Origin: Christensenella sp. UBA1259
GTDB lineage: Bacteria; Bacillota; Clostridia; Christensenellales; Borkfalkiaceae
Assembly (NCBI GenBank): GCA_002308755.1
Contig: DBVR01000027.1
Coordinates: 25,984 to 32,447, forward strand
Reading direction: 5' to 3'
DNA length: 6,464 nucleotides
The notes under the pieces were generated by a model. That model was not told the DNA's origin, searched no databases, and saw nothing but the letters and a program-made list of their open reading frames with translations. Positions 1 to 5,916 of the stretch are shown piece after piece; position 1 is the stretch's first letter, and each line of letters opens with the position of its first letter. Made by a program: the position numbers and the translations under genes.

Positions 1-1352
1 GAACCGTTGGAACCTAAAACGTTGCCGAAACGCACGGCGACGTAATCGGTGTCGTAACTCTTATCCATAGCCTGTATTATCATCTCGCAAACACGCTTAC
101 TCGCCCCCATTATGTTGGTGGGATTTACCGCCTTATCCGTACTTATTAAAATAAACCTTTCCGCACCGAATCTTCCCGCCGCGTCCGCGACCTTATACGT
201 GCCGCTTATATTGTTCTTAACGGCTTCCGTCGGGGAATCTTCCATAAGCGGAACGTGTTTGTGCGCAGCCGCGTGGAAAACTATCTGCGGACGGTATTTC
301 TCGAAAATATTGTCCATCCTGTTGGTATCTCTCACCGACGCTATCAGCGTCAGAAGGTCGAGTTCGGGGTGTTTCCTTATGAGTTCCTGCTGTATGGAAT
401 AGGCGTTATTCTCGTATATATCGACTATTATAAGGCGTTTGGGGTTGTGCGCCGCTATCTGCCGACAAAGTTCACTGCCGATAGACCCGCCGCCGCCCGT
501 TACGAGTACCGTTTTGTTTTCTATATAGCCGACTATCTCGTCGAGATTTACTTTCACCTGTTCTCTGCCGAGAAGATCGGTTATCTCCACTTTCTTTACG
601 TCGGAAACGGAGACCGTGCCGTTCACCAGTTGGTATATCCCCGGCACGGTGGATATCTTGCGCATGGCGGGCTGGCATTTCTTTACCATTTCGCTTAAAG
701 CACGCCTGTCCAGCGAAGGCATGGCGAGTATTATCTCGTCCACGTTGTAAATATCGGCGTATTTCACCACTTCATTAGTGTTGCCGACGACTTTGACGCC
801 GAGTATTTCCTGTCCTATCTTATTGACGTCGTCGTCCAAAGCGCACACGGGAAAATACTCTATCTTATCCGACGTACGCATTTCCTTTATAAGCATGTAG
901 CCGCCGCTGCCCGCGCCGACTATCATTACCCGCTTATAATGACTTTTTTCCGAGTGTATCTTGTTTCGCCTTTCGTACTGAAACACAACTTTGAAAAACA
1001 CCCTTATCCCTATCGTGAAAAATAAGTACAGCAACGAACAGACCGCCGCCCATTTTACGTCGTATATCTCGGAAATAATGCATATCACGACGAAAACGAT
1101 AGCCTGCAAAGCGCAGGACAACGCGATTTTTACCGAGTCTATAATGTCCGCGAACCGCCAAAGTTTCCTGTAAAGTCCGAACGCGTAGTTAAAAAGGCAG
1201 GCGGTAAAGCAACCTATAACGGCGTACCACCACTCGTACTTTATACACGCGTAAAAATCGCTGCCCGAAAGCAACAATCCCAACACCCACGCTACCGCCA
1301 CGCATATCACGTCGGCGAACATAAAACACAGAAGTTTTACCCATTTATTCAT
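1..1352 (-). CDS. WbpM/CapD-type membrane-anchored nucleotide-sugar 4,6-dehydratase, C-terminal part missing
   Basis: This is an NDP-sugar (probably UDP-GlcNAc-type) 4,6-dehydratase that makes 4-keto-6-deoxy sugar precursors for surface polysaccharide or glycoprotein glycans. The minus strand is open for 450 codons from ATG 1352 and runs off the window start, so it has no visible stop. About four hydrophobic helices lie at residues 5-29, 41-60, 76-94 and 100-122. They are followed by a first Rossmann-like domain with GAGSGG (146-151), then the catalytic short-chain-dehydrogenase-like domain. That domain carries the NAD-binding TGGGGSIGSE (285-294), AAAHKHVPLME (361-371) and STDKAVNPTNIMGASKR (404-420). 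The usual Tyr of YxxxK is Met415 (with Lys419), as is known for long WbpM-type enzymes, so this is not a defect. Relatives are roughly 600-650 aa, so some 150-200 residues lie outside. The gene sits 22 bp after dxs in the same direction and is probably co-transcribed. Family assignment is firm; the exact sugar substrate is not determinable here. Confidence 0.93.
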   Translation of the reverse strand, partial: MNKWVKLLCFMFADVICVAVAWVLGLLLSGSDFYACIKYEWWYAVIGCFTACLFNYAFGLYRKLWRFADIIDSVKIALSCALQAIVFVVICIISEIYDVKWAAVCSLLYLFFTIGIRVFFKVVFQYERRNKIHSEKSHYKRVMIVGAGSGGYMLIKEMRTSDKIEYFPVCALDDDVNKIGQEILGVKVVGNTNEVVKYADIYNVDEIILAMPSLDRRALSEMVKKCQPAMRKISTVPGIYQLVNGTVSVSDVKKVEITDLLGREQVKVNLDEIVGYIENKTVLVTGGGGSIGSELCRQIAAHNPKRLIIVDIYENNAYSIQQELIRKHPELDLLTLIASVRDTNRMDNIFEKYRPQIVFHAAAHKHVPLMEDSPTEAVKNNISGTYKVADAAGRFGAERFILISTDKAVNPTNIMGASKRVCEMIIQAMDKSYDTDYVAVRFGNVLGSNG

Positions 1353-1365
1353 AAAACGTTCTCTT

Positions 1366-1374
1366 ATCCCCTTT
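1366..1374 (-). promoter_or_regulatory. Possible ribosome binding site of the WbpM-type gene
   Basis: The minus strand reads AAAGGGGAT here, 13 nt before the ATG at 1352. This is the only G-rich purine run in the 22-bp gap after the dxs stop (1375-1377). The spacing is longer than usual. A weaker AAGAGAA lies closer to the start, so which one pairs with the ribosome is uncertain. Confidence 0.4.
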
Positions 1375-3180
1375 CTACGACTTAACGCCGAGTAATCTAT
1401 CGGCAATATCGGTAAGATTTTCCACGTTCAACCCGTTATCCGCCATCTGGACTTGCGCCGCGGCGTGTTTTACGAACGCGTCTTTCGCACCGAGATTTAT
1501 CACTTTTACGTTCTTATCGGAAAAATACTGCGCCACGGTGCTGCCGAAACCGCCCGTTACCGCGTTTTCTTCCATAGTGATTACGGGTGTTTTTATCGCC
1601 GATAAGAAAGTTTTATCAAGCGGTTTCAGCACCCGCGCCGAAACCACCTTTACGCTTTTATTATAAACGGACGCGAACTTACAGGCGATATCGAGACATC
1701 TCGGTCCTACCGCTATCACCGTTATATCCGTTCCGTCTTTTACCGTTTGCATAGGGTTTTCCCCGATATCCGAAACCTCTCCGTCGAGCCCTTCGGCGTT
1801 CTTGGGATACCTTATGAACGACGGTCCTTTAAGGGTAAGTGCGTAATTCAGCATTTCCGCAAGTTCACCGTCAAAAGACGGCGCGAACACCGACATATTC
1901 GGCGCGTGCATAACGTACGAAAGATCGAAAAGTCCCTGATGCGTTTTCCCGTCTTCCCCGACGAATCCCGCCCTATCGGCGCAAAACACCACGGGCAGGT
2001 TCTGCAAACACACGTCGTGAAGTATCTGGTCGTAAGACCTTTGGAAAAACGTGGAATACACCGCGACCACGGGCTTTAACCCGCCTTTTGCCATTCCCGC
2101 GGCAAAACTTACCGCGTATTCTTCCGCTATGCCGACGTCGAAAAACCTGTCGGGAAAAGCCTTTTCGAAAACGACCGTTCCCGTACCGTCTTTCATGCCC
2201 GCGGTAATAACGACGACTTTCGGATCTTTTTCCGCGGCGGCGATAAGACTCTGCCCCAAAACCGAAGATCCGTTCCCGTAATCCAAATGTTTCCCTACGC
2301 CGTGGTACAGGTCGGATTCCTTTTCCGCCTGTTTTAAGCCCTTGCCTTTCTGCGTCCTTATGTGCAGAAAAACGGCTTTGTAGCGGGCGACGTTTTTAAC
2401 GCGTTCGAGAATCTTGGACATTTCCTTAACGTTGTTGCCGTCCACCACGCCGACGTACTTAAACCCGAACCGCTCGAATACGGCGTTTTTATTGAAAATA
2501 CGCTTTATAAGATTCCCTATCTTTTTAAGGAAAGTATGAACGAAAGTCTTTCCGAATATCTTTTTAAACGCGTTTTTGCTCTTGACGTAGCCCTTTTTCG
2601 TCGTTCCCTTCGATATAAGGCGGTAAAAACCGTTTTTGTTCTTCGAAATAGACATGCCGTTATCGTTCAGTATAACGATAAGTTTAGCGGGCTTTTCCTG
2701 CGAAGAAGTAAGTGCTTCCAGATTAAGTCCGTTGACCAGCGCGCCGTCGCCTATCACGTTTACCACGAAATAGTCTTCTTTAAGTCTGTCGCGCGCGGCG
2801 CACAGTCCCAACCCCAAAGACAACGAGTTTCCCGCATGCCCCGTCGTAAAGACGTCGTATTCGCTTTCCGAAGAGTCGGGAAAACCCGAAAGACCGCCTT
2901 CGGTACGAATACTCCCGAAAAGATCCTTCCTTCCCGAGAGTATTTTATGGGCGTAGCACTGGTGTCCCACGTCGAATATGAGTTTATCCTTAGGAAAATC
3001 AAAAGTGCGGTAAAGCGCTATGGTCGTTTCGACTATACCGAGATTCGCGGATAAATGACCGCCGTTATTTTCCGCCGCGGAAATGATTTCTTTTCTTATA
3101 TCTTCCGCAAGACATTCCATCTGGACGTAGGATAATTTTTTTACGTCTTCGGATTTTTGCAAGTCTTTTAAAACGTTCAT
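1375..3180 (-). CDS. dxs: 1-deoxy-D-xylulose-5-phosphate synthase
   Basis: Dxs is the thiamine-diphosphate enzyme that condenses pyruvate and glyceraldehyde-3-phosphate into DXP, the entry step of the cytosolic MEP isoprenoid pathway. From ATG 3180 the product is 601 aa, normal for the family. Visible motifs, numbered from that Met, are GHLSANLG (41-48, TPP-site His42), DVGHQCYAHK (70-79), GLSGFP (96-101), GDGA (144-147) with NDN (172-174) for Mg-TPP, YHGVG (292-296), DVGIAEEYA (348-356, catalytic Glu353), DRAGFVGEDGKTHQG (402-416, His414) and IRYP (456-459, substrate-binding Arg457). The three-domain transketolase-like order is intact. The frame stays open upstream to a TTG at 3252, but that TTG lies upstream of the gene's own consensus promoter. 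ATG 3180 has a GGGAAG six nt ahead and is preferred. Odd points are GHAGNS where GHSSTS is usual, AEEYA where AEQHA is usual, and a lysine-rich stretch at about 190-232. It is likely co-transcribed with the downstream sugar dehydratase. Confidence 0.95.
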   Translation of the reverse strand: MNVLKDLQKSEDVKKLSYVQMECLAEDIRKEIISAAENNGGHLSANLGIVETTIALYRTFDFPKDKLIFDVGHQCYAHKILSGRKDLFGSIRTEGGLSGFPDSSESEYDVFTTGHAGNSLSLGLGLCAARDRLKEDYFVVNVIGDGALVNGLNLEALTSSQEKPAKLIVILNDNGMSISKNKNGFYRLISKGTTKKGYVKSKNAFKKIFGKTFVHTFLKKIGNLIKRIFNKNAVFERFGFKYVGVVDGNNVKEMSKILERVKNVARYKAVFLHIRTQKGKGLKQAEKESDLYHGVGKHLDYGNGSSVLGQSLIAAAEKDPKVVVITAGMKDGTGTVVFEKAFPDRFFDVGIAEEYAVSFAAGMAKGGLKPVVAVYSTFFQRSYDQILHDVCLQNLPVVFCADRAGFVGEDGKTHQGLFDLSYVMHAPNMSVFAPSFDGELAEMLNYALTLKGPSFIRYPKNAEGLDGEVSDIGENPMQTVKDGTDITVIAVGPRCLDIACKFASVYNKSVKVVSARVLKPLDKTFLSAIKTPVITMEENAVTGGFGSTVAQYFSDKNVKVINLGAKDAFVKHAAAQVQMADNGLNVENLTDIADRLLGVKS

Positions 3181-3186
3181 AAGGCG

Positions 3187-3192
3187 CTTCCC
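3187..3192 (-). promoter_or_regulatory. Ribosome binding site deciding the dxs start
   Basis: The minus strand reads GGGAAG, six nt before ATG 3180. It is a modest match to the Shine-Dalgarno core but well spaced. With transcription expected to begin near 3201, the dxs leader would be only about 20 nt, and this is the only purine-rich site in it. Confidence 0.5.
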
Positions 3193-3207
3193 GAAATGAG
3201 TAACAAT

Positions 3208-3236
3208 ATTATACAATAAACGACGGTACTTGTCAA
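3208..3236 (-). promoter_or_regulatory. Perfect-consensus sigma-A/sigma-70-type promoter for dxs operon
   Basis: On the minus strand the -35 TTGACA occupies 3236-3231 and the -10 TATAAT occupies 3213-3208. They are separated by exactly 17 bp, and both hexamers are perfect. Transcription should start near 3201, leaving a leader of about 20 nt before the dxs ATG at 3180. It lies back to back with the rightward promoter, with 9 bp between the two -35 boxes. Confidence 0.88.
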
Positions 3237-3252
3237 GCCGTAAACTTGACAA
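3230..3252. repeat. Inner inverted repeat spanning both -35 boxes; candidate operator
   Basis: TTGTCAAG (3230-3237) and CTTGACAA (3245-3252) are perfect 8-bp inverted arms around a 7-bp centre (3238-3244). Each arm contains one -35 hexamer, so much of the symmetry follows from two consensus boxes facing away from each other. The arms extend one base beyond each hexamer on both sides. A dimeric regulator bound here would cover both -35 boxes, but no regulator gene is in the window. Confidence 0.6.
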
Positions 3253-3275
3253 TCTTCCCCGCCCGATTGTATAAT
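3246..3275 (+). promoter_or_regulatory. Consensus sigma-A/sigma-70-type promoter for the M29-apbE-NusG_II-Gx operon
   Basis: TTGACA (3246-3251) and TATAAT (3270-3275) are both perfect, with an 18-bp spacer. Transcription should start near 3282, giving a leader of about 30 nt to ATG 3312. The leader is too short for a riboswitch. No other promoter of similar quality was seen further along the operon, so all four genes probably depend on this one. Confidence 0.85.
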
Positions 3276-3301
3276 ATACGTAATACGATATTTTAAGATA
3301 C

Positions 3302-3307
3302 GGGGTG
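3302..3307 (+). promoter_or_regulatory. Ribosome binding site of the M29 aminopeptidase
   Basis: GGGGTG lies four nt before ATG 3312. It matches the GGTG part of the 16S-complementary AAGGAGGTGATC rather than the AGGAGG core, a feature shared by all four genes of this operon. Confidence 0.65.
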
Positions 3308-3311
3308 TTGT

Positions 3312-4538
3312 ATGCTTACGGGGAAAACTCTTTGCGATTTTGCCGAACTCGCGTTAAAGATCGGCGTTAATCTTCAGAAAGGTCAGGGACTCGAAATAGT
3401 CTGCCCCACCGAGAAAAGCGACGTTGCGGAAGCAATAGCCTTAAAGGCCTACGAAATAGGCGCTAAAATCGTGCGCGTGCGCTGGGAAAACGACAAGACC
3501 GATAGAATAAATTATCTGCACGCCGACAAAGATGCGCTGTGCGAAGTGCCCAAATGGTACGTTGACAGCAAAAATTATCTCCTTAAAAACGATTTCTGCT
3601 ATATCGCCATTGCCGCGGAAGATCCGTCGGCTTTTAAAGACGTGCCGGAAGAGAGGCTTGCCGCCGTGGCAAAAGCAAGGGGCAAAAAATTAAAAAAATA
3701 CTTCGACGAAGTCATGGCTAACGGAATACGCTGGTGCGTTATATCCGTTCCGACGGAAGACTGGGCGAAACAAGTGTTCCCGAATCGGGAAAATCCCGTG
3801 GAAAAACTTTCCGAGGCGATAGAAAAGACTATGCGGCTCGACAAGAAAGACCCCGTAAAAGAGTGGAGAAAACATATAGAAAAGTTAAATGTCCACGCAC
3901 AATTTTTAAACGACGCGAACTTCGAGTATCTGCACTTTGAAAACAGCAAAGGCACCGACCTTTACGTCGGACTTGCGATAGACCACGTCTGGATATCGGC
4001 GGAAGAAAAGGCAAAAGACGGCGTGCCTTTCGTCGCGAATATGCCGACGGAAGAAGTGTTCACCGCCCCGCACAACAAAAAAATAGACGGCGTGGTGAAA
4101 TCCGCGCTTCCCCTCTGTTATAACGGGCAGATAATAGACGACTTTTCTCTCACCTTTAAAAAAGGCAGGATCGTGGACTTTTCGGCGGCAAAAGGTTACG
4201 GTTTATTAAAAAATCTCATAAACACAGACTCGGGCACGAAGTCTTTGGGCGAAGTGGCGCTTATCGGCAAAAATTCGCCTATCGCACAGAGTAAAATACT
4301 CTTTTACAACACACTTTTCGACGAAAACGCAAGTTGTCATATCGCCATAGGGCAAGGGTATCCCACGACGGTCAAAAACGGCGAAAACCTTTCGGCGAAA
4401 GAAAAGAAGGAAAAAGGACTCAACGATTCCATAGAACACGTCGATTTTATGATAGGAACGCCCGATCTTAAAGTTACTGGCATAACTTTCGACGGAAAAC
4501 AGATACCCGTATTCCGCAACGGGGAGTGGGTGATCTGA
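3312..4538 (+). CDS. M29-family metallo-aminopeptidase (AmpS/aminopeptidase T type)
   Basis: This is a cytosolic two-metal aminopeptidase that removes N-terminal residues from peptides. The 408-aa length is usual for the family. An N-terminal domain covers roughly 1-190 and a C-terminal metal-binding domain the rest. The expected ligands are all present: Glu248 in NMPTEEVFT (243-251), Glu314 in GEVALIG (313-319), His343 and Tyr350 in CHIAIGQGY (342-350), and His376 and Asp378 in EHVDFMIG (375-382). Their spacings (66, 29, 7, 33 and 2) equal those I recall for Staphylococcus aureus AmpS, so the enzyme looks intact. There is no signal peptide or membrane segment. ATG 3312 follows a GGGGTG site and lies about 30 nt after the predicted transcription start. 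It heads the rightward operon, and its stop is one nt before the apbE start. Its biochemical link to the flavin genes behind it is not evident; it may simply be a housekeeping gene sharing the promoter. Confidence 0.94.
   Translation: MLTGKTLCDFAELALKIGVNLQKGQGLEIVCPTEKSDVAEAIALKAYEIGAKIVRVRWENDKTDRINYLHADKDALCEVPKWYVDSKNYLLKNDFCYIAIAAEDPSAFKDVPEERLAAVAKARGKKLKKYFDEVMANGIRWCVISVPTEDWAKQVFPNRENPVEKLSEAIEKTMRLDKKDPVKEWRKHIEKLNVHAQFLNDANFEYLHFENSKGTDLYVGLAIDHVWISAEEKAKDGVPFVANMPTEEVFTAPHNKKIDGVVKSALPLCYNGQIIDDFSLTFKKGRIVDFSAAKGYGLLKNLINTDSGTKSLGEVALIGKNSPIAQSKILFYNTLFDENASCHIAIGQGYPTTVKNGENLSAKEKKEKGLNDSIEHVDFMIGTPDLKVTGITFDGKQIPVFRNGEWVI
4528..4535 (+). promoter_or_regulatory. Ribosome binding site supporting the TTG start of apbE
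   Basis: GGGTGATC, an exact match to the GGTGATC portion of the anti-16S sequence, ends four nt before TTG 4540. It lies inside the last codons of the aminopeptidase gene. An in-frame TGA (4531-4533) sits just upstream of the TTG, so this is the earliest possible start in the apbE frame. Confidence 0.7.
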
Positions 4539-4539
4539 T

Positions 4540-5553
4540 TTGAAAAAACGCTTATTTCCTTTCGTTTTTATCTGCGTTTTGTTCTGCGCCGTTTTATGCG
4601 GGTGTACCCGTTACGAACTGACGGAATTTTTCGCACTCGACACCTTCGTTACGATAACGGCGGAAAAGCCGAACGGCGACGTTTTGAAAAAAGCCGAGAA
4701 ACTGGTTAAAGATTACGAAGACAAACTTTCCGTGACCAAAGACGGTTCGGAAATAAAAAGACTTAACGAAAGCGGTACTCTTACCCTTTCGGAAGAAGTT
4801 GCCGCGCTGATGAAACTCTCTCTTTCCGCCTGTGAAAGGACGGACGGCGCGCTCGATATAACCGTCTATCCCTTGGTTAAAGCCTGGGGCTTTACCGTCG
4901 GTGAAAAAAAAGTGCCGAGTAGCGAAGAATTGTCTTCCCTTTTGCCGCTCGTTGGATACGAAAACGTTACCGTAACGGGCAACGCCTTTACCCTTGAAAA
5001 CGGTACGGAGTTGGATCTCGGCGCGGTCGCAAAAGGTTATATCACCGACAAGTTAGTTAAACTGTTTAAAGAAAACGACGTGAAAAACGCGCTTATATCT
5101 CTCGGCGGCAACGTTTACGTTGCGGGAAAATACGGCGGCAGAGACTGGAACGTCGGGATAAAGTCGCCTTTCGGCGACGGAAAGGCGTTCTGCGGCGTGA
5201 AACTTTCCGATAAAGCCGTGGTAACTTCGGGGCAATATCAGAGATTTTTCGAAGAAAACGGTAAAGTTTACGGGCATATAATCGACCCCGCAACGGGTGT
5301 GCCCGTCGACAACGAATTTTCTTCCGTTACCGTTATCGGCGAAAACGGGTTTTGGTGCGACGCGCTGTCCACCGCCCTTTTCGTGATGGGAAAGGACAAG
5401 GCTTTGGAATTTTACGGGGAACACGGGGATTTCGATTTTATATTAATAATGAAAGACGGTTCGGTAGCGATATCCGAAGGTATAAAGGACGCCTTTTCGC
5501 TTGCCGACGAAAACACCCCGCTTACGGTGATAAAGAGAAGTGATAAAAACTAA
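4540..5553 (+). CDS. apbE: FAD:protein FMN transferase, ApbE family lipoprotein
   Basis: ApbE proteins transfer FMN from FAD to a Thr/Ser of extracytoplasmic redox proteins (RnfG/NqrC and FMN-binding-domain type). The 337-aa product begins at TTG with a KKR-led hydrophobic signal and a lipobox LCGC, predicting lipidated Cys22 and anchoring outside the membrane. Family motifs are LDTFVTIT (33-40, where MGT is more usual), GALDITVYPLVKAWGF (103-118), LDLGAVAKGY (158-167), SLGGN (187-191), VTSG (228-231), GHIIDPATG (245-253) and DALSTALFVMG (274-284). Asp274 and Thr278 in the last are the expected Mg-binding positions. Length and motif order look complete. TTG 4540 is chosen because any later ATG would lose the signal peptide. 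The gene is one nt after the aminopeptidase stop and overlaps the next gene by 14 nt, implying translational coupling. No target protein with a flavinylation motif is encoded here, so the substrate must lie elsewhere. Confidence 0.95.
   Translation: MKKRLFPFVFICVLFCAVLCGCTRYELTEFFALDTFVTITAEKPNGDVLKKAEKLVKDYEDKLSVTKDGSEIKRLNESGTLTLSEEVAALMKLSLSACERTDGALDITVYPLVKAWGFTVGEKKVPSSEELSSLLPLVGYENVTVTGNAFTLENGTELDLGAVAKGYITDKLVKLFKENDVKNALISLGGNVYVAGKYGGRDWNVGIKSPFGDGKAFCGVKLSDKAVVTSGQYQRFFEENGKVYGHIIDPATGVPVDNEFSSVTVIGENGFWCDALSTALFVMGKDKALEFYGEHGDFDFILIMKDGSVAISEGIKDAFSLADENTPLTVIKRSDKN
5526..5531 (+). promoter_or_regulatory. Ribosome binding site of the NusG domain II gene
   Basis: GGTGAT, inside the end of apbE, lies eight nt before GTG 5540. 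An in-frame TAA at 5531-5533 rules out an earlier start for the NusG domain II protein. Confidence 0.55.
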
Positions 5554-5914
5554 AATATGGGTGATCGTGATATCCTTAATACTCACGGTATCCGCCGCCC
5601 TTTCGGTAATAATATTTACTCTCCCGAAAAAAAACGTCGTGGCAATTTACTCGGACGGAGAATTGTTGCGCGAAATAGATCTGTCGGAAGTCGCCGAGCC
5701 CTACACCTTTAAGGTAGAACACGGGGACGGCTTTAACGAAATACTCGTGGAACGCGGAAGAATACGGGTTTCTTTCGCCGACTGCCCCGACCGCTGCTGC
5801 GTAAACTACGGTTGGTATTACGGCGGTGCTTCGCCCGTGGTGTGTATCCCGCACAAACTCGTGATAAAAGCGGTAAACTCACAGAAAGACGATTTCGACG
5901 TAGTAACGGGGTGA
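5540..5914 (+). CDS. Membrane-anchored NusG domain II protein (EetA-like)
   Basis: This 124-aa protein has a single hydrophobic segment at about residues 6-28, followed by a small NusG domain II-like fold of about 90 residues. It is not a transcription NusG: the NGN domain is absent and the protein is membrane-anchored. The diagnostic stretch is CPDRCCVNYGW (82-92) followed by VVCIPHKLVIK (100-110), which matches the family pattern CPDxxCV...G...VCLPxKxVI. Cys82, Cys87 and Cys102 are the usual cysteines; Cys86 is extra. The start is GTG 5540, overlapping the last 14 nt of apbE, with a TAA just upstream in frame. Proteins of this type are commonly encoded beside apbE and PF07456 membrane proteins, and I recall the Listeria EetA protein as belonging here. 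The molecular function is unproven. An exported, membrane-tethered role in flavin-based electron transfer is inferred from the neighbours. It stops 2 nt before the next start. Confidence 0.88.
   Translation: MIKTKIWVIVISLILTVSAALSVIIFTLPKKNVVAIYSDGELLREIDLSEVAEPYTFKVEHGDGFNEILVERGRIRVSFADCPDRCCVNYGWYYGGASPVVCIPHKLVIKAVNSQKDDFDVVTG
5908..5914 (+). promoter_or_regulatory. Ribosome binding site of the Gx-transporter gene, containing the upstream stop codon
   Basis: GGGGTGA ends two nt before ATG 5917, and its last three bases are the TGA stop of the NusG domain II gene. Termination and re-initiation are therefore likely coupled. It also favours ATG 5917 over upstream starts in the same open frame. 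Confidence 0.65.
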
Positions 5915-5916
5915 AT

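Larger units (their letters stand above)
3206..3277. repeat. Outer inverted repeat carrying both -10 boxes
   Basis: ATATTATACAAT (3206-3217) is the exact reverse complement of ATTGTATAATAT (3266-3277). Each 12-bp copy contains a -10 TATAAT plus the same flanks (ATTG before, AT after). The pair is nested around the inner repeat with nearly the same centre (3241-3242). The identity beyond the hexamers could reflect promoter duplication, a shared binding site, or convergent AT-rich promoter composition. Confidence 0.6.

Noticed and set aside
380..420. Met in place of catalytic Tyr in the sugar dehydratase (residue 415; coordinates here are residue-scale context, the codon lies near 108-110)
   Set aside because: Met in the MxxxK position is established for long WbpM-type dehydratases, so it is not an inactivating change.
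255..698. 147-codon open frame on the plus strand
   Set aside because: It is antisense to the WbpM-type dehydratase, whose minus-strand frame carries all the family motifs.
2362..3054. 230-codon open frame on the plus strand
   Set aside because: It is antisense to dxs, encodes a low-complexity basic product with no recognisable family, and has no good ribosome site. It is a shadow of the real gene.
3181..3252. 24-codon N-terminal extension of dxs from TTG 3252
   Set aside because: It spans the gene's perfect -35/-10 promoter and lies before the expected transcript start. ATG 3180 has its own ribosome site and gives the usual Dxs N-terminus.
3267..3275. Extended -10 (TGnTATAAT)
   Set aside because: The sequence is TTGTATAAT, with TG directly against the -10 box rather than one base away, so it does not fit.
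3282..3311. Riboswitch or attenuator in the rightward leader
   Set aside because: The expected leader is about 30 nt with no stable hairpin, too short for a known riboswitch.
5053..5424. 123-codon minus-strand frame opposite apbE
   Set aside because: It is antisense to a motif-complete ApbE and has no family features.
5540..5914. Transcription elongation factor NusG
   Set aside because: There is no NGN domain, and an N-terminal membrane anchor with a cysteine-rich motif is present. Only the domain II-like fold is shared.
5812..5916. 35-codon N-terminal extension of the Gx-transporter protein
   Set aside because: It overlaps the NusG domain II gene in another frame, has a polar, family-unlike sequence, and ATG 5917 has a strong ribosome site.
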